A DNA stretch of 49,235 nt from Thermoproteota archaeon (GTDB lineage: Archaea > Thermoproteota > Methanomethylicia > Methanomethylicales > Methanomethylicaceae): positions 1-49,235 of the forward strand of contig JASFYK010000001.1 in assembly GCA_030055545.1 (NCBI GenBank). Reading direction: 5' to 3'. The notes below the pieces were generated by a model, which saw only the letters and a program-made list of their open reading frames with translations, had not been told where the DNA came from and searched no databases. Below are positions 24,303-33,209 of the stretch, piece by piece. A program made the position numbers and the translations under genes. Numbering within the stretch: position 1 is the first letter of the stretch; each line of letters begins with the position of its first letter.

Positions 24303-25628
24303 TCAGGGGCGGGGCTCCTCAAGGACTAGCACGGCCCCTTCCTTGCCGGATATTCTGTACTTCTTGCCCGCGACTATCCCTTCGGCAGATTTCGCCTGCC
24401 AGTATTCTCCCCTGTACATCACGAAGATAACCTCACCTGGCTTCGCGTTCTCCGTTGGTATGACAATATCGCCTATCATCGTCCCCACGATTGGTGGCCT
24501 GCGCCTGACTTGCAATACCTTTATCGCTGCAAAGAGGAAGAGCGCGGCGACGCAGACCCCTACGGCGACGATCATGTAGGTGAACGTGGAGTACCAGTCA
24601 CCGGAGACCGCCCATTTCTCTGGGCTGAAGGGAACAAGGAATAGTGCCCCGAATGTCAGTATTATCACGCCGCTGATTCCCAGGACACCGAATCCCGGGG
24701 TTGCGAGCTCGTATATCAGCAGTATCGCCCCAACTACCATCATTACAGCGGATACAACATTGATGTCAAATCCCATCCCTATGAGGGCAAGGAGGATCGC
24801 TATTCCTCCGAGTATTTCCCCTCCATGACCGGGGGCAGAGAAGCCGTATATCAGGGCGAAAAGCCCCACAAGGAAGAGGATGCTCGAGACAGTAGGATCT
24901 GATATTGCATTGAGTATTGCTTCCCTAGGCCTCATCGAATAAACGTCTACTGCTGCGCCGCGAGTGTCCAAGGTAACCACGCCTGATGCCAAAAGGACGG
25001 ACCTTCCATCAATCACCTCGAGCAGTCTGGCTATGCTGTCCGCACGGTACTCGATTACACCGTACTCGTAAGCCTCAAGGTCGTTAACGTTGGTGTTTTT
25101 TATGACGAAATCCCGGGCAAGGGTCAGGTTCCTGTCTCTAGACTCAGCGTGGGTCGACATCACCGCTACCAAGGCGTTTATGATTTTGTCATCCTCGACA
25201 GGGGTGCTGCCCAGAGGCGAATAAGATATCGGCTGGCAAGATCCGATTACCGTGTTCGGGGCCATTGCTGCAACATGGGAAGCCATAAGAATGTAGGTCC
25301 CTGCTGACCAGGCGGTCGTCCCAGCAGGATAAACGTAGGCGACAACTGGTATTGGCGAGTTGTCTATGCGCTCAATTATCCTTAGCATAGCGTCAACGCT
25401 CCCCCCAGGGGTCGATAGCACAACCAGCACTGCGCTGTATCTCTCCCTAGATGCTATCTCGAGCGCGTCTGCAAAGGCGTCAGCATGCGCTATGGTGATT
25501 GTCCCCGTTATCGGCACCTGGAGGACCTTCGGCGCAGCAGAGACTGCGCTACCGGACAAAGCACCAAGAATGAACAGAAAAAGGAAAAATGTCAGGGTTC
25601 GAGTTCGAAGACGGCTTATTTGAACCAC
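24303..25628 (-). CDS. nfeD: NfeD-family membrane serine protease (ClpP class)
   Basis: Long-form NfeD protease of 441 residues, homologous to Pyrococcus PH1510, which cleaves stomatin. A signal/anchor (12-31) is followed by the ClpP-like domain with STPGGSVDAMLR (72-83), nucleophile Ser108 in TAWSAGTY and a partner lysine Lys148 in VEDDKIINA, about 40 residues later as in the Ser-Lys dyad of PH1510. Four to five membrane helices (about 235-360) and a C-terminal OB-like NfeD domain follow. It lies 10 bases after the stomatin gene, the classic nfeD-slipin pair. Confidence 0.92.
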   Translation of the reverse strand: MVQISRLRTRTLTFFLFLFILGALSGSAVSAAPKVLQVPITGTITIAHADAFADALEIASRERYSAVLVVLSTPGGSVDAMLRIIERIDNSPIPVVAYVYPAGTTAWSAGTYILMASHVAAMAPNTVIGSCQPISYSPLGSTPVEDDKIINALVAVMSTHAESRDRNLTLARDFVIKNTNVNDLEAYEYGVIEYRADSIARLLEVIDGRSVLLASGVVTLDTRGAAVDVYSMRPREAILNAISDPTVSSILFLVGLFALIYGFSAPGHGGEILGGIAILLALIGMGFDINVVSAVMMVVGAILLIYELATPGFGVLGISGVIILTFGALFLVPFSPEKWAVSGDWYSTFTYMIVAVGVCVAALFLFAAIKVLQVRRRPPIVGTMIGDIVIPTENAKPGEVIFVMYRGEYWQAKSAEGIVAGKKYRISGKEGAVLVLEEPRP

Positions 25629-25638
25629 CCACTAAGGC

Positions 25639-26448
25639 TCATTTCCTCTCCTGGACTGCCTTGGCGATCCCAGCTATGCTGCCTATGTCGCTCGATGCAG
25701 AGCTTGAGATGACTATCAGGTTCTTCTCCCTTGCGACCTCGGTTATCATTTGGAACTCCCTGAGCTTCATTGCTATTGGAGCCTTGTTGTAGAACTCCGC
25801 TGCCTCGAACATCTTCTGCGCAGCCTGCTGCTCGCCCTCAGCTATGATTATCCTCGACCGCCTCTCGCGCTCCGCCTCTGCCTGCTTAGCGATTGCCCGC
25901 TGGAGGCTCTCCGGGATTGTGACGTCCTTTATCACGACAGCGGTGACTTTTATTCCCCATGGGTCTGTAGCCAGGTCCAGCGATTGCTGTAGCCTCTTGT
26001 TCAATTCTTCACGCCTAGCCAATATCTCATCAAGCTCGACCTGCCCAAGAACGTCCCTCAGCATGGTCTGGGCCAATAGGTTTGTCGATAGGACGTAGTT
26101 CTCCACCTGGGTTATCGCCTTGTTCGGATCGAAGACCCTGTAGTAAACAACGGCATCCACGCTTATCGTAATGTTGTCCCTTGTGATAACGACTTGCTTG
26201 GGTACGTCGAATGTCAGCACCCTGAGATCGACCTTCCTAAACGCATCGACGAACGGGATGATCAGAAAGAGCCCTGGTCCCTTCGCCCCCAAGAGCCTCC
26301 CCAACCTGAATATAACTGCCCGCTCGTACTCCTTTACGATTTTGATCGATGATGAGAGTATCCAGACGATTATCACCAGCACTACGAAAGCAACGATCAG
26401 CGTATTTATTGACTCAAATATTCCGCCTATCTGCAACGCTAAATTCAA
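25639..26448 (-). CDS. Stomatin/prohibitin (SPFH) membrane protein, slipin
   Basis: A 269-residue SPFH-domain protein with an N-terminal membrane helix (about 15-33). Typical stretches are YERAVIFRLGRLLGAKGPGLF, DVPKQVVITRDNITISVDAVVYYRV, TMLRDVLGQVELDEIL, a DPWGIKV segment and an Ala/Glu coiled region RERRSRIIIAEGEQQAA. These scaffold lipid microdomains, and the partner NfeD protease cleaves the stomatin C-terminus in Pyrococcus. TTG start at 26448 with AAGGGGG about 7 bases upstream. Confidence 0.93.
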   Translation of the reverse strand: MNLALQIGGIFESINTLIVAFVVLVIIVWILSSSIKIVKEYERAVIFRLGRLLGAKGPGLFLIIPFVDAFRKVDLRVLTFDVPKQVVITRDNITISVDAVVYYRVFDPNKAITQVENYVLSTNLLAQTMLRDVLGQVELDEILARREELNKRLQQSLDLATDPWGIKVTAVVIKDVTIPESLQRAIAKQAEAERERRSRIIIAEGEQQAAQKMFEAAEFYNKAPIAMKLREFQMITEVAREKNLIVISSSASSDIGSIAGIAKAVQERK

Positions 26449-26506
26449 AAATATACCCCCTTAATATTAGGGGGAATCTCGGATATTAGCATAACTATGG
26501 GTTCGA

Positions 26507-27550
26507 TCAGGGCTGCTGCCAAATGAGGCGCCTCATAGCCTCCGCGACTATCTGGTAAGTCCTGTCTACCTTTCCGGACCGTTCGCTCCCTGCATTGTAT
26601 ATGTCGAATTCCATAAAATCCAATCCCACGAGCTTCGAGGTTTTGAGCGACTTCTTTACGGAGGCGACGAGCCCGTAGAGGTCGGAATGATCTATGCCGT
26701 AGTAGTCCAAGAATCGTGCGCCTTTGATCGAGGTGTTCGAGCATACATCCACATCAACAGAAACGTAGGTATACGGCATGGCAGTGCTTGAGAGCACCTC
26801 CCTGACCTCCCCCATGCTTCGCTGGACCCTCTCCTTTGTAATCACGTGCACACCCGATTCTTCAAGATCCTTGTAAAATTCGACGTATCTCTTTACCCGG
26901 TCATCCTCTATTTCATGAGCGGCCTGCGGAGGGTAGTCTGAGACACCAACAACGAATATGTTCTCTCTTGGGATTTTATCAAGGATGTAGTAGAGGAACG
27001 AGTCTGCGTTGTAGCTGTTAGGCCTGTTGAATATGAAAGGGTCGTTAGGCGAGAACTTTGTCTCTGGGTTCGTCTCCAAGTCGTACTGTATCAGCCCGCA
27101 CCTGATGCTGGGGATTATGAAGTCGAAGTGACTGTCAAAGACGATCAGCCGAATCGACTCGCCCCCCAGCTCCTTAGAAAGGACCTCGACTGCGCCGCCT
27201 GTGAGCGAGTGATCGACGCCAAACATCACTGGGACGGCAGGCAGCCCTCCTTCGACTAGTCCGCCCAGCTTCCTAGCATACTCGAGGCAGCCATTCGAGT
27301 CAATGAAAGCTACAAAGTTCTCCACGGTCAGCATGAAGGACATCGACTTTGGGGGCGCTGGCAGTAGCCAAGGCTCGACATCTATCTTTGACTCCTGACC
27401 CGGTATCTTTACGAGCTCCCTGGCAACACCGTCGTAAGGGTCTTTGAATGGGATGCCCTCGTAGCCCTTCTCCAGCATCTCGATCTTTCTGAGGACGCTC
27501 GATTCCCGCTCATCAGGGTCTAAAGGGCCTCTGATGAAGAACATATCCAT
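26507..27550 (-). CDS. Divergent arginase/agmatinase-fold protein
   Basis: Ureohydrolase-superfamily protein of about 347 residues. The binuclear metal motifs are recognisable but altered: GVDHSLTGG instead of GGDHS, VFDSHFDF instead of DAHxD, VSVDVDVC instead of SxDxDxxDP, and GLDFMEFD instead of the usual GxDVVE. The third motif lacks the DP of true arginases and agmatinases, so the substrate is probably different. A canonical agmatinase is encoded at 40.1 kb. ATG at 27550 is preferred; a TTG at 27610 would add 20 residues with no family resemblance. Confidence 0.72.
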   Translation of the reverse strand: MDMFFIRGPLDPDERESSVLRKIEMLEKGYEGIPFKDPYDGVARELVKIPGQESKIDVEPWLLPAPPKSMSFMLTVENFVAFIDSNGCLEYARKLGGLVEGGLPAVPVMFGVDHSLTGGAVEVLSKELGGESIRLIVFDSHFDFIIPSIRCGLIQYDLETNPETKFSPNDPFIFNRPNSYNADSFLYYILDKIPRENIFVVGVSDYPPQAAHEIEDDRVKRYVEFYKDLEESGVHVITKERVQRSMGEVREVLSSTAMPYTYVSVDVDVCSNTSIKGARFLDYYGIDHSDLYGLVASVKKSLKTSKLVGLDFMEFDIYNAGSERSGKVDRTYQIVAEAMRRLIWQQP

Positions 27551-27655
27551 ACCACGAAAAAGGCAAGTGGAGCTTTTTTTCTCTATCGGTGAATTTTGGC
27601 TCTTAGGCAACGAAGTCTAGATCTCAAGAAAATTTAAGATAATTGATTGAAAACA

Positions 27656-27682
27656 GGTAATAAAAATAAAAAACGGAAAAGG
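27656..27682 (-). terminator. T-rich terminator after the HdrD-like gene? (read-through side)
   Basis: On the minus strand beyond the stop at 27696 there are clustered T-runs (TTTTCCG, then TTTTTTATTTTTATT). This would end the GlcD/HdrD-like message before the arginase-fold gene. Confidence 0.5.
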
Positions 27683-27695
27683 AAGAGGGTTGAGC

Positions 27696-28937
27696 CTACT
27701 TCCTTCTCACTATTGGCTCGATGATTTCGACGATGTCCTCCATCTTCAATGGGGACTTGTTCAGTTCTATCGCGTCCGCAAGGTTGGTGTAGCAGAACGG
27801 GCATGCGCTGGTCACGAGCTCTGCGCCAGTAGCCTCGGCTTCCTTGACACGCTTGCCTGCAGTCTCTAGCGAGTAGTCAGCGAATCCGCCCCTGACGCCG
27901 CCGCCTGCACCGCAGCAGAACGAGAACTTCCGGTTCCGGTACATCTCAACGAGCTGCAGACCCGGCACCGCCTTCAGCACATTCCTCGGGGTCTCGTAGA
28001 CCTCAGCGTGCCTTCCGAGGTGGCACGGGTCGTGGTAGGTCACCTTCTTGTTGAAGCTGCCCGTGAACTCGATCTCGCCCTTCTTCAGCATCTCTTCGAG
28101 CAGGTGTGTGGTGTGCAGGACCTTGACGCCGGTCATCTTGCCGTACTTGTCAGCGTAGCCTTCTGGGGCGTCCATCGTGTAGTCCCTGCCGAGCGTCCTG
28201 TAGCAGCCCGAACAGGTGGTGATGAATGCGGATGCGCCGTACTTCTCCGGTAGTGCCTTGTTGTGCTCGACGAACTTGGCAGCCAAGTCGTACTGACCGG
28301 TCCTGAGCAGAGGCGATGCACAGCACCACTCGTCCTCGACGACAGTGAAGTCAACCTTGAGCTTCTGCAGCAGGCTAACAGTGGCCCTCGCAAGCTGCTT
28401 CCTCCTGTAGGAGGCTGTGCACCCTGCGAAGTAGATGTACTCCGCCTTGCTCGGCATCGAGTACCTAAGGTCGCTTGGCAGCCAGTCTAGCCTCTTCTCG
28501 TGCGGCTCCTTGTACGGGTTGTAGAGCGTTCCGATCGTTGAGCTCCAGGCCTTGATGTTCTCAGGGATTGCTACGTTCTGCTTCCAAGCCTCGTACCTGA
28601 GGGTCTCGAACATCCTCAGGATCCACGGCTTGATGTCGGTCTCGCACATCTGCTGGCAAGCGCCGCACGATGTGCAGGTGAAGAGCACGTGTGCGACCTT
28701 GTCTGACCAGCCGATGCGGTTGTGAAGCAGCGACCTAGCAAGCGAGACCTTGCCCCTGCTGCCCCTGTAGGAGTCGAAGTTGAATTTGTCTCCCTGGACG
28801 CACAGCATCGCGGCGAAGTTTGCTGTCGGACCGTACTCGTAGCCGTACTTGCAGTTGCCGCAGTGCGTGCACATCGAGACCCAGTCGTATATCTTCGCAA
28901 GTTCTTTAAGGTTCTTGTTCTTTAGTAGGTGGGACAT
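27696..28937 (-). CDS. HdrD/GlcF-like iron-sulfur oxidoreductase subunit
   Basis: A 413-residue protein with two [4Fe-4S] sites (C23/C26/C29 with a later Cys46, and the full motif CTSCGACQQMCETDIKPW at 88-104). Two CCG domains follow: CCG1 with C173, CC205-206 and CSGC 242-245; CCG2 with C305, FCCGAGGG 340-347 and CPFC 379-382. Such CCG domains in HdrD hold the noncubane clusters that reduce heterodisulfide. It is paired with a FAD oxidase gene 13 bases upstream, and AAGGAGG precedes the ATG by 8 bases. Two-fold codons end almost only in C, a sign of high expression. The choice between HdrD (heterodisulfide) and GlcF/LldE (2-hydroxyacid) roles is not settled by sequence. Confidence 0.88.
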   Translation of the reverse strand: MSHLLKNKNLKELAKIYDWVSMCTHCGNCKYGYEYGPTANFAAMLCVQGDKFNFDSYRGSRGKVSLARSLLHNRIGWSDKVAHVLFTCTSCGACQQMCETDIKPWILRMFETLRYEAWKQNVAIPENIKAWSSTIGTLYNPYKEPHEKRLDWLPSDLRYSMPSKAEYIYFAGCTASYRRKQLARATVSLLQKLKVDFTVVEDEWCCASPLLRTGQYDLAAKFVEHNKALPEKYGASAFITTCSGCYRTLGRDYTMDAPEGYADKYGKMTGVKVLHTTHLLEEMLKKGEIEFTGSFNKKVTYHDPCHLGRHAEVYETPRNVLKAVPGLQLVEMYRNRKFSFCCGAGGGVRGGFADYSLETAGKRVKEAEATGAELVTSACPFCYTNLADAIELNKSPLKMEDIVEIIEPIVRRK

Positions 28938-28950
28938 CTCTTTCGCCTCC

Positions 28951-30411
28951 TTAACGGATACCCAGCTTACCCGGGTTCATTATGTTGTTTGGATCAAGCA
29001 TATCCTTGATCTTGGCCATCAGGTACAGGTAGCCAGCGTCCGCGACTGCGTTGAGCTCGTTCTGGTACTCAACTGGCGGCTTGTACGGGAGCATGCCCTC
29101 CGGGAGCCCTGCCCTGACGCACTCGACCATTGCGTCCCTCGCAGCCTGGACTGAGGCCGGGTCGCGCTTGTTGAATGGCGTCATGCACCTGAGCATTCCG
29201 TAGTGCGCACCCTGATAGTCAGTGAATCTTGTCGCAGGGGACAGTCCGTGCCTGATGTAGATCTCCTTCCATTTCTCGTAGAGGATGGGCCAGCTCTTGC
29301 ACGGGGCGAAGGTGCCAGGCCATGCGATGCCTCCACCGCAGGACTTGGAGTAGTTCTTGGTCGAACCTACGATCCTGCTCGGGAGCTCGGTCCTTCCCTT
29401 CTTCGCCTCTGGCGGGTACTCGAAGTCATATAGCTTCGTTCCCTTAGCCCTCTCCTTCTCGACCACTTCCTTCCACATCTTCCTCTTGTATGCAAGTTCC
29501 TCCTCGCTCCAACCGGATATCACGGTGTAGCTGAAGAACTCCGGCGCATCAGCAGGCTTCGGGCTGTACGGGAAGACGATCGGTATCTGAGCGAGCCACC
29601 AGCTCACAGCGGTCACTTCGTCGCAGAGCGAATAGTGGCGCCACCTCACCATGTACTTGGTGATGTCCTCTGCGCTTGCGGCAGCGATCGTAAGGACATC
29701 CTTGTACGGGCGGATCGGGAAGATCCAGACACCCAGCTTTGTCACGATGCCGGTTGTCCCGAGCCATCCGGTGAAGAGACCGTCCATGCGGGGCAGCGGC
29801 AGGAACGAGTGCCATGAGTCAGAGTAAGCGCAGGACCCGATCTTTGCCACCTCTCCAGTCGGGAGGACTACCTCCATGCTGCTCATCAGTTGGCTGTTTA
29901 TTCCAATCCTGCCGTTGAGGTGCCCGATTCCGTGGTTAATTGCCATTGCGAGTACAGATGCCGACGGTGGGTGAACGCCCCACCCGAACTCGAATCCCTT
30001 GCTGAATTCCTCTCCTTTCCACTGCGGGTTTGTAGCCTTTAGGGCAGCCGAGAATGCAGCGTGGCTGACACCGGGCTCGATCACAGCGTAACATGTCTCA
30101 GGGTCGATCTTCAGGATCCTGTCCATCTTCTTGAGATCCATTATGATTCCGCCTTCCTCTGGTACGCAGAGGCCGCCGATGTTTGTGCCGTTGCAGTAGG
30201 GAATTACGGGTATCTTGCGATGGTTCGCGAGTCTCACAACGCGCTGGATTTCTGTCACTGTCTTCGGCATGACGACGTAGTCAGGCATCCTTGGTTCGGC
30301 CCAAGTCATGTCCCAAGTGTATGGCTGCAGGTCGGCTTCTTCATTGCTCACATACTCTGGACCAACTATCTGTTCCAGATTTGCAAGTATTTCGTTGTTT
30401 CCTCTAGCCAT
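28951..30411 (-). CDS. FAD-linked oxidase, GlcD/D-lactate dehydrogenase-like
   Basis: VAO/PCMH flavoprotein of 486 residues. The FAD domain begins with PDYVVMPKTVTEIQRVVRLA (43-62), followed by PVIPYCNGTNIGGL (68-81), PGVSHAAF and a middle TGWLGTTGIVTKLGV. The C-terminus ends in LDPNNIMNPGKLG, the family signature. It should oxidise a 2-hydroxyacid such as D-lactate or glycolate and pass electrons to the CCG-domain partner encoded next. The insertion with KSCGGGIAWPGTFAPCKSW (about 360-380) is longer than in typical GlcD. Codon use is strongly biased, as in its partner. Confidence 0.88.
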   Translation of the reverse strand: MARGNNEILANLEQIVGPEYVSNEEADLQPYTWDMTWAEPRMPDYVVMPKTVTEIQRVVRLANHRKIPVIPYCNGTNIGGLCVPEEGGIIMDLKKMDRILKIDPETCYAVIEPGVSHAAFSAALKATNPQWKGEEFSKGFEFGWGVHPPSASVLAMAINHGIGHLNGRIGINSQLMSSMEVVLPTGEVAKIGSCAYSDSWHSFLPLPRMDGLFTGWLGTTGIVTKLGVWIFPIRPYKDVLTIAAASAEDITKYMVRWRHYSLCDEVTAVSWWLAQIPIVFPYSPKPADAPEFFSYTVISGWSEEELAYKRKMWKEVVEKERAKGTKLYDFEYPPEAKKGRTELPSRIVGSTKNYSKSCGGGIAWPGTFAPCKSWPILYEKWKEIYIRHGLSPATRFTDYQGAHYGMLRCMTPFNKRDPASVQAARDAMVECVRAGLPEGMLPYKPPVEYQNELNAVADAGYLYLMAKIKDMLDPNNIMNPGKLGIR

Positions 30412-30618
30412 TTTTCCACCTTCGAAAACTGCTTAAAGAATGAGTGCAGGGATATATAAGATTTAACTCACTTCTAAAAAAGGGCTATATACTGATTAAT
30501 ACTCGATGTATATCCAGAAAAGGGCGATAAATCCCCTAAAGGTTTTTTATTTTAATAACTTTACAAAATTAAACAATACCTTTTTAAATGGAAATATGTG
30601 CCTTAATTGTAGTTTTAG
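30412..30618. promoter_or_regulatory. AT-rich divergent promoter region
   Basis: This 207-base gap separates the highly biased FAD oxidase gene (leftward) from the PycB-like gene (rightward). TTTTTAAATGG at about 30580-30590 fits a TATA element for a start near 30613-30619, so the PycB message may be leaderless. Leftward, GATATATAAG near 30449-30458 (read on the opposite strand as CTTATATATC) is a TATA candidate about 40 bases before the FAD gene ATG. Confidence 0.5.
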
Positions 30619-32037
30619 GTGTTGGTATTGCTCAACGTGATCGACACTACCCTCCGCGACGCGCAACAGTCGCTCTTCGCCACCCGGCTCAGGATTGAAG
30701 ACGTGATTCCGGTGGTGGAGAAGATGGATGATATAGGCTTTTACGGCCTGGAGGCGTGGGGCGGAGCAACTTTCGACTCCTGTATAAGGTACCTAAACGA
30801 GGACCCTTGGGAGAGGCTCCGCAGGATCAAGAGGGGTCTGAAGAAGACCAACGTGGTGATGCTACTCAGGGGCAAGAACCTCGTGGGGTACAGGCACTAC
30901 TCGGAGGATGTCATTGAGGCATTTGTGAAGAAGGCATACGAGAATGGGGTAGACGTGTTCAGGATATTTGACGCCCTGAACGACGTGGAGAACCTAAGGG
31001 TAGCCGTGAGGGTAGCCAAGCAGATAGGGGCTACGGTCCACGGAGATGTCGTATACACGACAAGCCCAATACACACCGTGGATTACTTCATTGATGTGGC
31101 GAAGCAGATAAGTGAGCTTGGCGTCGACGCAATCAGGATAAAGGACATGGCAGGGCTGCTTGCCCCGAGACCGGCATACGACATAGTCAAGGGGATAAGG
31201 AAGGAGACGGGGCTTCCTGTCGCCCTCCACTGCCATTATACTTGCGGACTCGCCTCGCTTGCGTACCTCAAGGGGATCGAGGCTGGAGCGGAATACATTG
31301 ACACTGCGCTATTCCCGTTCGCTTTCGGCGCCTCGCAGCCGGCAATCGAAACCATATACGAGGTCTTCCGCGGCACGAACATGCTATCACATCTCAACAT
31401 AGAGCTCATAAACGACTGTGCGGACTACTTCGAAAAGATTAGAGAGAACTACAAGGGTTATTGCTCGGAGATGACCGAGAGGATCGACCCGAGGGCGCTC
31501 AGGCACCAGATCCCAGGAGGGATGATTTCGAACCTGGTCTACCAGCTCAAAGAGTACAACGCGCTCTCAAAGATGGACGCTGTCCTGAGCGAGGTGCCAG
31601 TGGTCAGGAGGGACCTCGGCTACCCGCCGCTCGTGACCCCGATGAGCCAGATCGTTGGCACCCAGGCAGTGATGAATGTAATAACCGGCAAGAGGTACGA
31701 GCCGGTGATAAAGGAGCTGGAGGACTATGTCAGGGGCTTGTACGGCAGGCCCCCTGGGGAGATAAGCAGGCAACTTGTGGAGTCGGTGAAAAAAGTTAAC
31801 CCCCCCAAGCTGCCTACCTTGAAGGACATCCCCGAGGATGTCAAGCGCCTAGCAAAGAAAGAGGAAGACCTGCTGACATACTTGCTCTTCCCGCAGCTTG
31901 CAATCGCATTCTTCAGGGGAGAGCTGAAGTCCTTCAGTTCTAATGACCAAGCAAAGAGGAAAGAGGTCAAGTGGTTCAGGATAAAGATCGGAGAGGAAGA
32001 GATCGAGGTCAAAATTGAAGGACAGGAAGGGGCATGA
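30619..32037 (+). CDS. PycB/OadA-type carboxyltransferase subunit without biotin domain
   Basis: TIM-barrel carboxyltransferase of 472 residues, as in pyruvate carboxylase subunit B or oxaloacetate decarboxylase alpha. Motifs are VIDTTLRDAQQSLFATR (7-23), GLEAWGGATFD (43-53), IFDALNDVENL, RIKDMAGLL with the metal-site lysine, and LHCHYTCG. The PycB-specific tail domain follows (PGGMISNL, DLGYPPLVTPMSQIVG). The protein stops after KIGEEEIEVKIEG, just where a biotin-carrier domain would begin, so the carrier must be a separate protein. No pycA lies nearby. Start is GTG at 30619 or TTG at 30622. Confidence 0.88.
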   Translation: MLVLLNVIDTTLRDAQQSLFATRLRIEDVIPVVEKMDDIGFYGLEAWGGATFDSCIRYLNEDPWERLRRIKRGLKKTNVVMLLRGKNLVGYRHYSEDVIEAFVKKAYENGVDVFRIFDALNDVENLRVAVRVAKQIGATVHGDVVYTTSPIHTVDYFIDVAKQISELGVDAIRIKDMAGLLAPRPAYDIVKGIRKETGLPVALHCHYTCGLASLAYLKGIEAGAEYIDTALFPFAFGASQPAIETIYEVFRGTNMLSHLNIELINDCADYFEKIRENYKGYCSEMTERIDPRALRHQIPGGMISNLVYQLKEYNALSKMDAVLSEVPVVRRDLGYPPLVTPMSQIVGTQAVMNVITGKRYEPVIKELEDYVRGLYGRPPGEISRQLVESVKKVNPPKLPTLKDIPEDVKRLAKKEEDLLTYLLFPQLAIAFFRGELKSFSSNDQAKRKEVKWFRIKIGEEEIEVKIEGQEGA

Positions 32038-32154
32038 CTCATTGAATGCAGATAGGAGCGTATGGAATGCCTCTCCCTATGGCAAGGTGCTCCTGCCGAC
32101 AAAGTTAAAAACGCAGGGCAGGATCAGGAGTTAAGTCAAGGGAAGGGGACAGGA

Positions 32155-33201
32155 TTGGATCTAGAATTGTTGCGCAGGTTGAGTGAAACTCACGGGGTTA
32201 CAGGTTCGGAGTACGGGGTAGCTTCCGTGATCAGGGAAGAGCTCCGCGGGTCTGGGGTCAGAACTTACGAGGATAAATTCGGGAACCTCTTCGCCGAGAA
32301 GGGCAGTGGCGAACGGACGCTGATGGTAGCGGCGCACACCGACGAGATTGGGCTGATCGTGAAGCATATCGATGAGAAGGGGTTCATCAGGTTCGCCAAG
32401 CTCGGGGGGATAGCCGACCAGATCTTGCCTGCCCAGAGGGTGCTGATCCATGGCATGAAGAAGAAGGTGCATGGAGTGATAGGCTGCAAGGCAATCCATG
32501 TGATGAAGGATGAGGAGAGGAAGCAGCTCCTGACATATGACAAGATGTTCATAGACACAGGTGCGACCAAGGAGCAGCTTGAAGGATACGGCATAAGGGT
32601 CGGAACACCCATTACCTTGATAAGGGGGCTGACTGAGCTTGAGAACGATCTTGTTGTTGGGAAAGCCATGGATGACAGGGCAGGCTGTTATGTACTTATC
32701 GAGGCCCTGAAAAAGGCGAATCCAAAGAACAAGGTTGTTGCAGTCTTCACAGTCCAAGAAGAGGTGGGGCTTAGGGGCGCTACAATGAGTGCGTACGCAG
32801 TAAAGCCGGACGTTGGCATCGCGATTGACACCACTATTGCAGGGGATCACCCCGAGCTCTCTGAGCAGGATGCGCCTGTGAAGCTGGGTAAAGGGCCAAC
32901 GATAGTGGTCGCAGATGGGAGGAAAGATTCGCTCGGTGGAGGTATGATCGCGAACCCAATTGTCAGGGGTTGGCTCATGGAACTAGCAGATTCCAGCGGG
33001 ATACCGTACCAGCTCGAAGTTCTGGAAGGGGGGACAACAGACGCAGCAGCAATCCAGATGTCACAGTCAGGCATCCCATCTGCATGCATATCGATCCCCT
33101 CGAGGTATGTCCACAGCTTCAGCGAGGTAATATCAAAGAAAGACCTTGAGAACTGTGTCGAACTCCTCGTCAAAGCAATGGAAAGCAAAACACCTTTCTA
33201 G
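32155..33201 (+). CDS. M42-family aminopeptidase (FrvX/TET-like)
   Basis: Cobalt/zinc aminopeptidase of the M42 family, about 348 residues, forming TET-like dodecamers in archaea. Metal and catalytic motifs are AAHTDEIGL, VGKAMDDRAG, QEEVGLRGA, GIAIDTT and the last histidine in SRYVHSF. The first usable start with a ribosome site is TTG at 32155, with GGAAGGGGA at 32141-32149. An earlier ATG at 32062 would add 31 residues unlike the family. The normal family N-terminus LLRRLSETHGVTGSE begins right after my start. Confidence 0.9.
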   Translation: MDLELLRRLSETHGVTGSEYGVASVIREELRGSGVRTYEDKFGNLFAEKGSGERTLMVAAHTDEIGLIVKHIDEKGFIRFAKLGGIADQILPAQRVLIHGMKKKVHGVIGCKAIHVMKDEERKQLLTYDKMFIDTGATKEQLEGYGIRVGTPITLIRGLTELENDLVVGKAMDDRAGCYVLIEALKKANPKNKVVAVFTVQEEVGLRGATMSAYAVKPDVGIAIDTTIAGDHPELSEQDAPVKLGKGPTIVVADGRKDSLGGGMIANPIVRGWLMELADSSGIPYQLEVLEGGTTDAAAIQMSQSGIPSACISIPSRYVHSFSEVISKKDLENCVELLVKAMESKTPF

Positions 33202-33209
33202 TGTGCAAG

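Noticed and set aside
25590..25625. GGTTCGA-type stretch resembling a tRNA T-loop
   Set aside because: It lies in the signal-peptide codons of the NfeD gene and cannot be folded with acceptor and anticodon arms.
24303..25628. Loss of the catalytic lysine in NfeD
   Set aside because: A first look suggested that the lysine was missing, but Lys148 in VEDDKIINA sits about 40 residues after Ser108, as in PH1510.
28616..28925. Frames overlapping the start of the HdrD-like gene on both strands
   Set aside because: They arise from the C-ending codons of the real gene; their Ser/Thr/Arg- or Val-rich composition is typical of shadows.
32062..32154. A 31-residue N-terminal extension of the M42 peptidase from ATG 32062
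   Set aside because: No family resemblance; the TTG at 32155 has a strong ribosome site and gives the standard N-terminus.
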